64,000 nt of DNA from Afipia birgiae 34632 (GTDB taxonomy: Bacteria; Pseudomonadota; Alphaproteobacteria; Rhizobiales; Xanthobacteraceae). A program made the translations under genes and the position numbers. How positions within the stretch are numbered: position 1 is the stretch's first letter; every line of letters starts with the position of its first letter. This document shows positions 19,370 to 28,914 of this stretch, one piece after another. The DNA lies in the NCBI RefSeq assembly GCF_000308295.2, contig NZ_HG326653.1, forward strand, positions 179,873 to 243,872. The letters run 5' to 3'. Below the pieces are notes generated by a model that did no database searches, was not told the DNA's origin, and saw only the letters and a list, made by a program, of their open reading frames with translations.

Positions 19370-19969
19370 ATGGCAAAATCCGACCAGCCAATTACGATTA
19401 AAAAGTACGCCAATCGGCGCCTCTACAACACCGGCACCAGCACGTATGTGACGCTTGAGGATCTCGCCGCGATGGTGAAGGAAGGCGAAGACTTCCTCGT
19501 TTATGATGCGAAGACCGGCGACGACATTACGCGCTCGGTCCTGGCCCAGATCATCTTCGAGCAGGAGAACAAGGCCGGCCAGAACCTGCTGCCGACCACC
19601 TTCCTGCGCCAGTTGATCCGCTTCTACGGCGACAGCATGCAGATGGTGGTGCCGAAGTATCTCGAACAATCCATCGACACGCTGACTCGCGAACAGGAAA
19701 AGTTCCGCAAGCAGATGACGAACACGTTCAGCAACACGCCGTTCGCACCGCTGGAAGAACATGTCCGCCGCAACATGGAAATGTTCGAGCGTACGTTCGC
19801 GATGTTCAAGCCGTTCGGCGCACCATTGCGGAAGGAAACCCCGTCCGCTGAATCGCCGCCGACTGCCAATGAGCCGGCCGAGGCCGACATTGACGATCTC
19901 AAGCGTCAGATGAAAGAGATGCAGGACCGTCTCGAACGGATGTCGAGGGAATCGGAAAACAAGGGCTGA
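19370..19969 (+). CDS. phaR: Polyhydroxyalkanoate synthesis repressor PhaR
   Basis: A 199-residue DNA-binding regulator that senses PHB granules and represses phasin and other PHA genes. The N-terminal domain ITIKKYANRRLYNTGTSTYV is the DNA-binding signature. The PHB-accumulation domain with FLRQLIRFYGDSMQ follows, and the C terminus is a short coiled coil (DIDDLKRQMKEMQDRLERM). I chose the ATG at 19370 (MAKSDQPITI), the family start; the 28 in-frame residues before it are not conserved in type. It is divergent from phbA. Confidence 0.93.
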   Translation: MAKSDQPITIKKYANRRLYNTGTSTYVTLEDLAAMVKEGEDFLVYDAKTGDDITRSVLAQIIFEQENKAGQNLLPTTFLRQLIRFYGDSMQMVVPKYLEQSIDTLTREQEKFRKQMTNTFSNTPFAPLEEHVRRNMEMFERTFAMFKPFGAPLRKETPSAESPPTANEPAEADIDDLKRQMKEMQDRLERMSRESENKG

Positions 19970-20038
19970 ACGAACCCTCTCCTGCCAGCGCGATGTGGCG
20001 ACAGGGTCTGCCGCCATCCCTGACTTCAGTTTGCGACG

Positions 20039-21868
20039 TCAGCTTGCCGCTATCGCCGCCGCAGGCGTTGCGCCCTGCGGCGCTTTTACAGCGGTCGCCC
20101 ACGGCTTGGTCAGGGACGCGAGCCCCGTCAGCCGGCCCTGAATGTAATCGCAGCCCCAGCCCTGCAACAGCTTGGCCGACTCTTCGTCCTGCACCCATTC
20201 GGCAACCGTCTTGATGCCGAGCCGGTGCGCAAGATCGATCAGCGTTTGAACGAACGCACGATCGTCCGACGACCGCGCGATATTCTGCACGAACGCTCCG
20301 TCAATCTTCACGATATCCACGCCGAGCTTTCGCAGATTGCGGAATGACGTGTAGCCGGCGCCGAAATCGTCGATGGCGATGCGGCTTCCGAAATTCTTTA
20401 GCCGCGTGACAAACCCGCGAACGTCATCCAGATCCTGAATGGCGACGGTTTCCGTGATCTCAACGATCAGCCGCTCAGCGACGCCGGGATGGGCCCGCAT
20501 CAGCGATTCGATACTGGCCCACCAGTCCGGATCCATCGTTGTGTCGGGCGAAATATTCAGACTGAGCTGTGCATGCGGCGCGTCCGCGAGCTCAGCGACG
20601 ACGAGTTCGAGCACCCGGTGATCGACGAGCCGGATCAGGCCGAGTTTTTCGGCGACCGGAACGATATCCGGTGACAGCGAATACGCGCCGTCCTCCTGCC
20701 GCATCCGCACCAGGCATTCGTGGAAGGCCGGCTGCCGCGAAACGGTCGCCACAACCGGCTCATAGGCCATCACAATGCGGCGCTCGTTCAGCGCTGTGAC
20801 GATTTCATCGGTGACGCGGATGTTGACCCGGCGCTGGGCCTCACGCTCGACATTCGGACGCCAGACCATCAGCGAGCCCCGGCGGCGCGCCTTGGCAAGA
20901 TCCAGCGCTTCCTGGGTCCGGCTCATCGCCTCCTCGACCGTGCTGGCGTGCCGCAGCGCATTGATCGCACCGATCGACGCGGTCAGTGCAACAGGTCCGG
21001 ATTGCGTCGGCACGACCTCATCGCGGATTCCCGCAAGAAAGCGCTCAGCGGCGACATGCATGTCGTCGACCGAACAATTCTTGAGGATCAGTCCGAATTT
21101 ATTGCCGGAAAACCGCCCGAGCACATCACCGCCACGCAACCGCGCACGAATGCGCTTGGCGACTTCAAGAATGACCTGATCGGCGATCTCGTATCCGAAG
21201 GCGTCGTTGATTTGCGCAAGATGATCGATACCGACCAGCATGAAGGCGAAGGAGGAACGGAAGCGGCCCGCCTCTTCGATGGCCTCGGCCAGCGCTGCCG
21301 CCAGGCGGGTGCGGTTAAATTCGCCGGTGAGCGGATCGTCCTGCGACAGCTTCAAGAGCTGCTCGTCCCGGGCATGGCGTTCGTTGTTGATGCGGATGAT
21401 GCCGTGTGCGCAGGACGGCTTTCCGTCCGCGCCGGCAAACCAGCGGCCGCATTCATCGATCCAGAGCACCGGCGACGATGTGCTGGCGCGCAGCCCGTAT
21501 TCGATCTGGTAAGGCACGCCCTCGCCGCCGTCGGTCGCCGTCGAGTTCAGCACGGCATCGATGCGGATACCGCGCATCGGCTCGATCAGTTTCGAGAATT
21601 CGCCTGCTTTCAATAAGGCCGGTTGCGGAATATCGCCAAGCACGGCCGCGACATTGTCACTCCAGTGCAGGGTGTCGCTGGCGATGTCCCACGAAAAACT
21701 GACTTGCCCGAGGGTGGCGAGAAGATCCATTCCAGCCGCCGGCTCAGTGCGGCGCATAAGGGGAGCGTCTCCGGGCGCAGCGGCAGACCCGGAAGGGAGC
21801 GAGGCTTGAACCGGTTTGATTGTCAAAGATGCCTCGTTCCGGGACGGATTGGGTGATTCGACACCCAA
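20039..21868 (-). CDS. PAS-like/GGDEF/EAL protein with degenerate motifs
   Basis: A 609-residue cyclic-di-GMP-type protein. A PAS-like N-terminal part (FSWDIASDTLHWSDNVAAVLG) leads to a GGDEF domain whose signature reads FSGNKFGLIL instead of GGDEF, so cyclase activity is unlikely. The EAL domain has ECL in place of EAL (AFHECLVRM). It keeps other catalytic residues: LNIS, EITET, IDDFGAGYTSF and VKIDG. It may therefore be a phosphodiesterase or a c-di-GMP receptor. The longest form starts at a TTG (21868); an ATG at 21757 (MRRTEP) is an alternative. It is convergent with phaR. Confidence 0.88.
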   Translation of the reverse strand: MGVESPNPSRNEASLTIKPVQASLPSGSAAAPGDAPLMRRTEPAAGMDLLATLGQVSFSWDIASDTLHWSDNVAAVLGDIPQPALLKAGEFSKLIEPMRGIRIDAVLNSTATDGGEGVPYQIEYGLRASTSSPVLWIDECGRWFAGADGKPSCAHGIIRINNERHARDEQLLKLSQDDPLTGEFNRTRLAAALAEAIEEAGRFRSSFAFMLVGIDHLAQINDAFGYEIADQVILEVAKRIRARLRGGDVLGRFSGNKFGLILKNCSVDDMHVAAERFLAGIRDEVVPTQSGPVALTASIGAINALRHASTVEEAMSRTQEALDLAKARRRGSLMVWRPNVEREAQRRVNIRVTDEIVTALNERRIVMAYEPVVATVSRQPAFHECLVRMRQEDGAYSLSPDIVPVAEKLGLIRLVDHRVLELVVAELADAPHAQLSLNISPDTTMDPDWWASIESLMRAHPGVAERLIVEITETVAIQDLDDVRGFVTRLKNFGSRIAIDDFGAGYTSFRNLRKLGVDIVKIDGAFVQNIARSSDDRAFVQTLIDLAHRLGIKTVAEWVQDEESAKLLQGWGCDYIQGRLTGLASLTKPWATAVKAPQGATPAAAIAAS

Positions 21869-22045
21869 GAGTAAATCGTCAGACGCCCGTCAGCCTAGGC
21901 CAACTTCCTGAACGATCCGACAAAGCGCTTTGTTTTCAATGTTCGGAAGGCGATATCAACTTGCCCACCGCGTCCGGCACGACCCTTGCGATGTCATACG
22001 GAGAGGGCGCATTGCGTCCCAAAATGAGACAGGCGACCATAAGCA

Positions 22046-22357
22046 ATGATCATCTCAGGCCTCACATCGAAGACCGGGCCTCATCTGCCTACGAGGCCAC
22101 CCGCAGCAGCAGCCTCGCAGACAGAGGCGGCCGCGAGCCGCGCCCTGGTGCCCGTCGAACGCCCTCTGCGGGCTTCAGCGGTACGGATGGCTCGCCCGGA
22201 TGCATCGTTCTTGGCGCATCTGATTGCGATGGTTGAGCAGGACCCGCAGACGAGGAGCCTGCGGCGGGAGGCGCCGAACGTCGCGCGCACTGCTTATGAC
22301 AGCTCTGCAATGCGAGGTGCGGCGCGTTACGGCCGGGTGTTGTCGCAGACCGCCTGA
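22046..22357 (+). CDS. Small hypothetical protein of Bradyrhizobium type
   Basis: A 103-residue protein starting MIISGLTSKTGPHLP. A Pro/Ala-rich middle leads to a better conserved C-terminal part, DASFLAHLIAMVEQDPQTRS, then LRREAPNVARTAYD. I recall short proteins with this pattern (SF-AHLIA---PQTR-LRR) in Bradyrhizobium relatives, without a known function. No signal peptide or membrane segment is visible. It is convergent with the next gene, 7 bp away. Confidence 0.6.
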   Translation: MIISGLTSKTGPHLPTRPPAAAASQTEAAASRALVPVERPLRASAVRMARPDASFLAHLIAMVEQDPQTRSLRREAPNVARTAYDSSAMRGAARYGRVLSQTA

Positions 22358-22364
22358 AGCGGGC

Positions 22365-23051
22365 TCAGGGCTTCGGGGGCGTTTTGACCGCGCCTTCTGC
22401 GGTATTATCCGACACAAGATCACTGACATTCCAGTCGGAAATCTTCCGCTCCGGAGCAGGCGTAACCCCCTCAGAATTGCGGATCACGGCAAGCGTCGGC
22501 ACCGGCTTCGGCACAACTTCAGGCTCGGACGCAGGCTGCGGCGATGTAAACACCGGCTCGGCCGACTTCACGTCCCGATGCTGACGATCGAAGGATGGCT
22601 CGACCGGTGCCGGGCTGGCTGGAACGGGTGCTGGTGCAGGTTCGCGCTCGACGCCGGCAGACACCACGGCTGGTGCGCGGCGGTGCCGATTGCGGAAGCC
22701 GATCGAGACCCCCGCAAGAAACTCCACGATCATCAGCACTGTCAGCAGAAAGAAAGTCGATGTGCCGAACGGCGCGAGCAACAGAAACTCCGCTACCGCA
22801 GCGCCGGAGACGATCAGCGACAGCAGATGATCGGTCAAGTATCGCGCGCCGGGACGCGCGGCCTTGATGACTTCGAACATTAGGAGAAGTGCGGCAAGCG
22901 CCAGCAGCGCATCGCCGAATGTCGGCACCCACTGCACGCCCGACATCAGAGTCACGCTGGCGACCGGCGCGGTGAACGCCACGCCCGGCATCAGGAACAC
23001 GAAGATGTTGTAGATCGCGAACGGAATCAGAAGCAGCGGGAAACCGATCAT
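22365..23051 (-). CDS. Hypothetical inner-membrane protein with Pro-rich tail
   Basis: A 228-residue protein with four probable membrane helices in the first 115 residues (from MIGFPLLLIPFAIYNIFVFL to the segment ending EFLAGVSIGF). A proline/alanine/valine-rich soluble tail follows (APAPVPASPAPVEP and repeats). I do not recognise a named family. The tail resembles flexible linkers that reach through the periplasm or cytoplasm. A 17-bp palindrome lies 32-48 bp upstream. Confidence 0.7.
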   Translation of the reverse strand: MIGFPLLLIPFAIYNIFVFLMPGVAFTAPVASVTLMSGVQWVPTFGDALLALAALLLMFEVIKAARPGARYLTDHLLSLIVSGAAVAEFLLLAPFGTSTFFLLTVLMIVEFLAGVSIGFRNRHRRAPAVVSAGVEREPAPAPVPASPAPVEPSFDRQHRDVKSAEPVFTSPQPASEPEVVPKPVPTLAVIRNSEGVTPAPERKISDWNVSDLVSDNTAEGAVKTPPKP

Positions 23052-23082
23052 CGTCGGCAGGCTCTCTCTGAAAATGTATCCT

Positions 23083-23099
23083 TGTGATGCGTCATCACA
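23083..23099. promoter_or_regulatory. 17-bp palindrome upstream of the hypothetical membrane protein
   Basis: TGTGATG, spacer CGT, then CATCACA: a perfect dyad with 7-bp half-sites and a 3-bp spacer, 32-48 bp before the start codon at 23051. The position and size fit an operator for a dimeric regulator. The binding protein cannot be named. Confidence 0.4.
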
Positions 23100-23194
23100 T
23101 GCGTCTGTGGCGTTCTTATGAAGGCACGTTAGCGCGCTTCCGCCAGCATCGCGGCGGCTGCGCTGCCTGACAGCAGCGCGCCACGATCCGGACC

Positions 23195-23377
23195 TTAGTC
23201 CTTCTTGACCTTCAGGACCTGGCGGCCCTTGTACATGCCGGTCTTGAGGTCGAGGTGATGCGGACGGCGCAATTCGCCCGAGTCCTTGTCCTCGACATAA
23301 GTCGGCTTCTTGAGTGCGTCCGCCGAGCGGCGCATGCCGCGGCGTGACGGCGAGGTTTTCCTGCGTGGAACGGCCAT
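23195..23377 (-). CDS. rpmF: 50S ribosomal protein L32
   Basis: Large-subunit ribosomal protein L32, 60 residues. The start [20 protein letters not shown] is the family hallmark, and the end [14 protein letters not shown] is typical of alphaproteobacteria. I chose the ATG at 23377; ten extra in-frame residues upstream are not family-like. It lies downstream of mtgA on the same strand but is separated from it by a terminator-like hairpin, so it may have its own promoter. Confidence 0.96.
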   Translation of the reverse strand: MAVPRRKTSPSRRGMRRSADALKKPTYVEDKDSGELRRPHHLDLKTGMYKGRQVLKVKKD

Positions 23378-23497
23378 GGGATCGTCGTCCTCTAAATCAA
23401 GGCTCACCCGCCGGGCGGGGGCTCTCCAGAATTCGGATTGAGGCCGCGCTTATAGATGAAGGTTGCCGCGAAAGCTAGACCGCAGGGGTCGAGAAAA

Positions 23498-23514
23498 TGG
23501 GCCTAAGAGGCCCA
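23498..23514 (-). terminator. Terminator after mtgA
   Basis: On the minus strand a stem TGGGCCT/AGGCCCA with a 3-nt loop is followed at once by TTTTC. It lies 4 bp beyond the mtgA stop and fits an intrinsic terminator. Confidence 0.65.
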
Positions 23515-23517
23515 AAA

Positions 23518-24192
23518 TCAGCGATTTCGCTCCCAGCAGTCGGAGATTTCAGCCGACTGGGCCCGGACCACGTAGGTCCCCGCCATCCGCCGGACCCCCG
23601 GCCCTGGATTCCGGGCGCTCCGGGTGACCGGATTGGGCAGAATCGTGACCAAAAGAGCCGCCTCGCGAGCCGAAAGCGCCGCTGCCGGGCGGCCAAAGGC
23701 ATAATTTGCACCGGCTTCCGCTCCGAACTGGCCGTTGGGTCCGAGCTCCGCCACGTTCAGGTAAAGCTCCAGAATACGCTTTTTCGACAGTACCAGATCA
23801 ACCCACATCGCCAGCGGGAACTCGATCACCTTGCGCACCACACTCCGGCCCGGCCAGAGGAACAGGTTTTTCGCCACCTGCTGCGTAATGGTTGATCCTC
23901 CGCGCGCGACCTCGCCGTCCTGTGCATCCTCAATGATGTTCCGGAGCGAATCCCAGTCGATGCCGTGATGGAAGCAGAATTTTGCATCCTCGGCGGCCAC
24001 CACAGAGCGCGGAAGGGCCTCGGACATGTCATCAAGATCCACCCATTTGCGGGTGACGGTCTCGCCCGAGAGATATCGTCCGATCATCAAGGTCGAGATG
24101 GGATGCCCAGTACTGTAGAGCGGCGTCAATACGTAGGGCAGCAGCAGAAGCCCCAAGACCACCAACACCACCGTTCGGATCAATCGTCGCAT
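23518..24192 (-). CDS. mtgA: Monofunctional biosynthetic peptidoglycan transglycosylase
   Basis: A 224-residue glycosyltransferase family 51 enzyme that polymerises lipid II into glycan strands at the inner membrane. One N-terminal membrane anchor covers residues 5-24. The catalytic Glu is in [16 protein letters not shown] (about residue 68). [17 protein letters not shown] and the downstream [17 protein letters not shown] motifs are complete. It lacks a transpeptidase domain, as expected for MtgA. Confidence 0.95.
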   Translation of the reverse strand: MRRLIRTVVLVVLGLLLLPYVLTPLYSTGHPISTLMIGRYLSGETVTRKWVDLDDMSEALPRSVVAAEDAKFCFHHGIDWDSLRNIIEDAQDGEVARGGSTITQQVAKNLFLWPGRSVVRKVIEFPLAMWVDLVLSKKRILELYLNVAELGPNGQFGAEAGANYAFGRPAAALSAREAALLVTILPNPVTRSARNPGPGVRRMAGTYVVRAQSAEISDCWERNR

Positions 24193-24353
24193 TACACCTC
24201 GTGCCCGGAGGGATTATTCCAGCGGTCCCCAGCCAGCAGAAACCATGCCTTTCCGTTTTTTCCAAACCCTGGCAAAGCCCGGCTTTGCGGAATTGACGCG
24301 GGCGATGCCATGACCGATTGTCCGCCGAAATTTGCGTTCGTTTGGAGCTTTTG

Positions 24354-25280
24354 ATGACCACCGGCACTTCACCACAGGATTTCATGAAACGGCTCGACGC
24401 CACGGCGGCCGATACCGAGGCGCTGTTGACGCGCCTCTTGTCTGACAAACCACTGGACGGCGAGATCGTGCGCCCGCACCGGCTGATGGAGGCGATGCGC
24501 TATTCGAGCCTCAATGGCGGCAAGCGGCTACGTCCGTTTCTGGTGGTGGAAAGTGCTGCCGTGTTCGGCGTTCCGCGCGATGCCGCACTGATGGCCGGCG
24601 CCGCATTGGAATGCATCCATTGCTATTCGCTGATCCATGACGACCTCCCGTCGATGGACAACAGCGATCTGCGGCGCGGACGGCCGACCTCGCACAAGAA
24701 GTTCGACGACGCCACCGCGATCCTCGCGGGCGACGGACTTCTCACCATCGCCTTCGACATCATCACCCGCGACGATGTTCACAAGGACCCGACAGTGCGC
24801 CTGTTGCTGACCCGGGCGCTTGTACGCGCCGCCGGTGTCGGCGGCATGGTAGGCGGGCAAATCATGGATCTCGCCGGCGAAGGCCGTTTCGGCGATCCCG
24901 AGCCGCCCGATGTCGCCAAGCTGCAGCAGATGAAGACCGGTGCACTGCTCAAGTACGGCTGCATCGCGGGCGCGCTCCTCGGCCAAGCGCCGCAGGATCA
25001 GTACGCCGCGCTCGATGCCTATGGTCACGCGCTCGGAGAAGCCTTCCAGATCGCCGATGATCTTCTGGACGTCGAAGGCGACGCTGCGGCGCTTGGCAAG
25101 CCTGCCGGACAGGATGCGGCTGCGGGCAAAACCACGTTCGTCACGCTCCTGGGGATTGACGGTGCCAAGGCTCGCGTGCGCGATCTCCTGAAGCACGCAG
25201 ATGCTGCGCTCGCGCCATTCGGTGCGAAGGGCGATGTGCTGCGCGCGACCTCACGTTTCGTCGCCGAGCGGCAAAGCTAG
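24354..25280 (+). CDS. ispA: Polyprenyl synthetase (farnesyl/geranylgeranyl diphosphate synthase)
   Basis: A short-chain trans-prenyl transferase of 308 residues that condenses IPP with allylic diphosphates. The first Asp-rich motif DDLPSMDNSDLRRGRPTSH is near residue 99, and the second, FQIADDLLDVEGD, is near 231. Size and motif form fit IspA-type enzymes; the chain length (C15 or C20) cannot be fixed from sequence. I chose the ATG at 24354 with GGAG just upstream. It is followed 12 bp later by DUF1345 on the same strand. Confidence 0.9.
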   Translation: MTTGTSPQDFMKRLDATAADTEALLTRLLSDKPLDGEIVRPHRLMEAMRYSSLNGGKRLRPFLVVESAAVFGVPRDAALMAGAALECIHCYSLIHDDLPSMDNSDLRRGRPTSHKKFDDATAILAGDGLLTIAFDIITRDDVHKDPTVRLLLTRALVRAAGVGGMVGGQIMDLAGEGRFGDPEPPDVAKLQQMKTGALLKYGCIAGALLGQAPQDQYAALDAYGHALGEAFQIADDLLDVEGDAAALGKPAGQDAAAGKTTFVTLLGIDGAKARVRDLLKHADAALAPFGAKGDVLRATSRFVAERQS

Positions 25281-25292
25281 AGAGGCACCAGA

Positions 25293-25970
25293 ATGCCGGG
25301 CAAGAAGGACGGCGATCCGTATCTTCTTCGCCTGAAAGGCATGCCGAAGCCGCTGCGTATCGTGCTGTCCCGGCCGCGCACTTTTATTGCATTCGCAATC
25401 GGGCTGGCCTCGTTGCTGTTTCTGCCGTCCTCATGGCGTCTCGCGACGCGCCTGCTTGTGGCATGGGATATCTTCATCGCGATCTACATGACGCTGGCCT
25501 ATGTGACAGTGTTCTCATGCGGCACAGACGACATTCGCCGCCAGGCCGCACGGCAGGACGACGGGCGCTTCTTCATTCTTGTCATGACCGGCCTCGGCGC
25601 GTTCGCGAGCATCGCAGCCATCGTCATGGAACTTGCCATCAAGCCCCAGCAAGCCCCTCAGCTTGCGCTCGCAGTCGTGACTATCATGCTGTCATGGGCG
25701 GCGATTCACACGACGTTCGCCCTGCACTATGCGCACGATTACTATCGCGGCGCCAAGGCCAGCGGGCTTTCTTTCCCCGGCGGCGGTGAACCGGATTATT
25801 GGGACTTCATCTACTTCTCGTTCGTGATCGGCATGACGGCACAGGTGTCTGATGTCGGCGTCACCGACAAAATCATCCGCCGGACCGCCACCGCCCACGG
25901 CGTGATCTCCTTCATCTTCAATACCGCGCTGGTGGCCCTGATGGTCAATATCGCGGCCAGCGCGATATGA
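25293..25970 (+). CDS. DUF1345 family membrane protein
   Basis: A 225-residue inner-membrane protein with about five helices, matching DUF1345. Landmarks are VAWDIFIAIYMTLAY, the segment IMLSWAAIHTTFALHYAHDYY, and the C-terminal GGEPDYWDFIYFSFVIGMTA motif. The function is unknown. It is close behind the prenyl synthase gene and 7 bp before the antiporter gene, so these may be co-transcribed. Confidence 0.88.
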   Translation: MPGKKDGDPYLLRLKGMPKPLRIVLSRPRTFIAFAIGLASLLFLPSSWRLATRLLVAWDIFIAIYMTLAYVTVFSCGTDDIRRQAARQDDGRFFILVMTGLGAFASIAAIVMELAIKPQQAPQLALAVVTIMLSWAAIHTTFALHYAHDYYRGAKASGLSFPGGGEPDYWDFIYFSFVIGMTAQVSDVGVTDKIIRRTATAHGVISFIFNTALVALMVNIAASAI

Positions 25971-25977
25971 TCCCGTC

Positions 25978-27582
25978 ATGGTAGCGACGTTCCTGACCTT
26001 CCTTCTTGTGCTCACTGCGCTGGGAGCTTCTGCGACCGTCGCAAAACGTCTCTCGGTCGCGCCGGCCATCGTGTTCCTGATCGTCGGAATCATCCTGGCA
26101 TTTCTGCCGGGATTTCCGCGCATCGAGATGAAGCCGGAAGGCGTTCTGCTGCTAGTGCTTCCGCCGCTGATCTATTCCGCCGGCGTATCGATGAGCTGGC
26201 GTGAATTCAAAGCCAACCTTCGTCCTATCAGCCTGCTGGCGATCGGCTGCGTGATTTTTACGACCGTGATGGTCGCTGCGGCTGCGCACTATGCGCTCGG
26301 GTTACCCTGGGGCGTCGGGTTCGTACTTGGTGCGATCGTGTCGCCGCCGGATGTGGTGGCGCCGCTCGCCATCGCCAGGCGGTTGAAGCTGCCACATCGA
26401 ATTCTCGTCATTCTCGAAGGCGAAGGACTGGCGAACGACGCTACCGCGCTGATCCTGTACCGCTTCGCGGTGCTTGCCGTCTCGACCGGGACATTCTCGC
26501 TGGCTCCCGCAACGGGAACCTTCATCGCCATTATCGTGTGCGAGATCGCCTTCGGCATCGTGGTTGGCTGGCTCAGCCTGCGATTGCGGCAATGGGCACA
26601 CGATCCGCGCGTCGAGATTTCACTATCGCTGCTGACACCATACCTTGCATTCTGGGTCCCGGAGCATTTTCACGGATCGGGCGTGATCGCTACCGTCGTG
26701 ACCGGCCTCTATGTGAGCTGGAATGGCCCGCTGCTGATTTCATCGAAAACCAGGTTGCAGGGCATCTTTTTCTGGGACTTCGTGATCTGGCTGATCGAGG
26801 GCGTACTGTTCCTGATGATCGGATTCCAGCTCCGGCTCCTGATGGAAAAATCGAAGGCGCTTCCGATTGAAATCCTCACCGCCGTCGCGATCGTCTCCGC
26901 GATCGTCATCGTGGCACGATTCCTGTGGGTCTTTCCCGGCACCTATCTGCCGCGCCTCCTCAGCAAAAGAATCGCAGCGCGTGACGCAAAGCCGCCATGG
27001 CGATACGTCGCGGTCATCGGCTTCACCGGAATCCGCGGCGTGGTGTCGCTCGCCGTCGCGCTGGCGTTGCCGCTGACATTGCCGAACGGACAGGACTTCC
27101 CTCACCGCGACCTCATCCTGCTCGTGACCTTCGGCGTGATCATCGTCACGCTGATCGGCATTGGGTTGACGCTTCCGTTACTGGTGAGGCTGCTTGGCCT
27201 GTCCGATCATGGGCATCTTGAGGCCATTCGCGAACGGGAAGCCGAGATTTCAGCGCGGCGAGAAATTCTCGAATCGGCGCGCGGTTCGCTGGACCAGATT
27301 ATCAAGGATCGCAACCTGCCCGAAGGGCTTGCCAGATTTCTCGAAGCTCGCCACGAAACGCGCATGCGCGCGCTGCCCGAACCACCGAGGGAAGAAGGTC
27401 AGTTCACGCCCGCGACGCAGGGCGCTTCGCTGGTGCGTGAGATCATCACAATCGAGCGGACGTGTCTTCACAGGCTGTTGCGCGAGGGAAAGATCACCGA
27501 CGAAACGCGTCGGCGCATCGAGCGCGATCTCGATCTTGAGGAAGCTGTTGTCGACAACCGGGAGAAGAACGGCCCGCTGTAA
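25978..27582 (+). CDS. CPA1 family Na+/H+ antiporter
   Basis: A 534-residue cation/proton antiporter with about 12 membrane helices over residues 1-405 and a cytoplasmic helical tail of about 130 residues. The ion-binding motif in helix 5 reads SPPDVVAPLAIARRL, and EGEGLANDATALILYR follows (about residue 146). This matches the YjcE/NhaP-like group that exchanges Na+ or K+ for protons. The tail is charged (ISARREILESARGSLDQI) and probably regulatory. Confidence 0.9.
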   Translation: MVATFLTFLLVLTALGASATVAKRLSVAPAIVFLIVGIILAFLPGFPRIEMKPEGVLLLVLPPLIYSAGVSMSWREFKANLRPISLLAIGCVIFTTVMVAAAAHYALGLPWGVGFVLGAIVSPPDVVAPLAIARRLKLPHRILVILEGEGLANDATALILYRFAVLAVSTGTFSLAPATGTFIAIIVCEIAFGIVVGWLSLRLRQWAHDPRVEISLSLLTPYLAFWVPEHFHGSGVIATVVTGLYVSWNGPLLISSKTRLQGIFFWDFVIWLIEGVLFLMIGFQLRLLMEKSKALPIEILTAVAIVSAIVIVARFLWVFPGTYLPRLLSKRIAARDAKPPWRYVAVIGFTGIRGVVSLAVALALPLTLPNGQDFPHRDLILLVTFGVIIVTLIGIGLTLPLLVRLLGLSDHGHLEAIREREAEISARREILESARGSLDQIIKDRNLPEGLARFLEARHETRMRALPEPPREEGQFTPATQGASLVREIITIERTCLHRLLREGKITDETRRRIERDLDLEEAVVDNREKNGPL

Positions 27583-27603
27583 TTGCGGACAGTCTTGTGC
27601 GCA

Positions 27604-28893
27604 TTATTCCGCTGCAGTCACCGCCGGAGCTTTGGCTCCAGCACTGCCGTAACGCTGTTCGATATAGTCGATCACCAGCGCCTTGAAGTCAGTCGCGATG
27701 GTCGGTCCGCGCAGCGTGCGAAATTTCTGGCCGTCGACGAACACCGGCGCTGCAGGTGTTTCGCCCGTTCCCGGCAGCGAGATGCCGATGTCGGCATGCT
27801 TGGACTCGCCGGGTCCGTTGACGATGCAACCCATCACCGCGACGTTGAGCTGCTCGACACCGGGATAGCGCGTCTTCCAGCTCGGCATTTCATCGCGGAT
27901 GAAGCTCTGGATGTCGCGCGCCAGTTCCTGGAACACTGTCGATGTCGTGCGGCCGCAGCCGGGGCATGCCGCCACCAACGGCACGAAGGTGCGGAAGCCC
28001 ATAGTCTGGAGAATTTCCTGACCGACCTTCACTTCGACGGTGCGGTCGCCACCGGGCTCCGGTGTCAGCGAGACACGGATGGTGTCGCCGATGCCGTCCT
28101 GCAGGAGAATACCGAGCGCCGCGCTTGAGGCGACGATGCCCTTCGAGCCCATGCCGGCTTCGGTGAGACCAAGATGGATCGCGTAATCGGAGCGCGCAGC
28201 GAGTTCGCGATAGACCGCGATCAGATCCTGCACGTTCGACACTTTCGCCGAAAGAATCATGCGATTTTTCGGCAGACCGATTTCCTCGGCGCGCGCCGCC
28301 GACAACAGCGCCGACTGAACCATGGCTTCGCGCGTTACCGCGCGGGCGTCGATCGGATCTGGCGACTTCGCATTCTCTTCCATCAGCTTCGTCAGCAATT
28401 CCTGATCGAGTGAACCCCAGTTCGCACCGATGCGGATGGTCTTGCCGTGCTTGAGAGCCATTTCGACGATGTCAGTGAACTGCGTGTCACGCTTGTTCTT
28501 GAAACCGACATTGCCAGGATTGATGCGGTACTTCGACAGTGCTGCGGCGCAGGCCGGATGATCGGCGAGCAGTTTGTGGCCGATGTAGTGAAAGTCGCCG
28601 ATCAGCGGCACGTCGATGCCGAGTTTGTCGAGCTTCTCCCGGATATGGGGAACGGCAGCAGCGGCTTCGTCGCGGTCCACGGTGATGCGGACCATCTCGG
28701 AGCCCGCGCGCGCAAGCGCTGCAACCTGCGTGACGGTGCCTTCGATGTCCGCGGTATCGGTATTGGTCATCGACTGCACCACAATCGGTGCACCGCCTCC
28801 GACCTTGACGTTGCCGACCGTTACCTGAACCGTCCGATGGCGCCCCTTGGGGCCGGCCTGGATTTCCTTGGTCCGCTCTTTCAGATCGCTCAC
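27604..28893 (-). CDS. ispG: 4-hydroxy-3-methylbut-2-enyl-diphosphate synthase (flavodoxin)
   Basis: IspG (429 residues) converts MEcPP to HMBPP in the non-mevalonate isoprenoid pathway with a [4Fe-4S] cluster. The N-terminal barrel has [19 protein letters not shown]. The cluster cysteines lie in AACPGCGRT and [17 protein letters not shown] toward the C terminus. The prenyl synthase 2.3 kb away uses the pathway's product. It is convergent with the antiporter gene. Confidence 0.95.
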   Translation of the reverse strand: MSDLKERTKEIQAGPKGRHRTVQVTVGNVKVGGGAPIVVQSMTNTDTADIEGTVTQVAALARAGSEMVRITVDRDEAAAAVPHIREKLDKLGIDVPLIGDFHYIGHKLLADHPACAAALSKYRINPGNVGFKNKRDTQFTDIVEMALKHGKTIRIGANWGSLDQELLTKLMEENAKSPDPIDARAVTREAMVQSALLSAARAEEIGLPKNRMILSAKVSNVQDLIAVYRELAARSDYAIHLGLTEAGMGSKGIVASSAALGILLQDGIGDTIRVSLTPEPGGDRTVEVKVGQEILQTMGFRTFVPLVAACPGCGRTTSTVFQELARDIQSFIRDEMPSWKTRYPGVEQLNVAVMGCIVNGPGESKHADIGISLPGTGETPAAPVFVDGQKFRTLRGPTIATDFKALVIDYIEQRYGSAGAKAPAVTAAE

Positions 28894-28914
28894 GTCAGAA
28901 TCTCTTTTTTGCGT

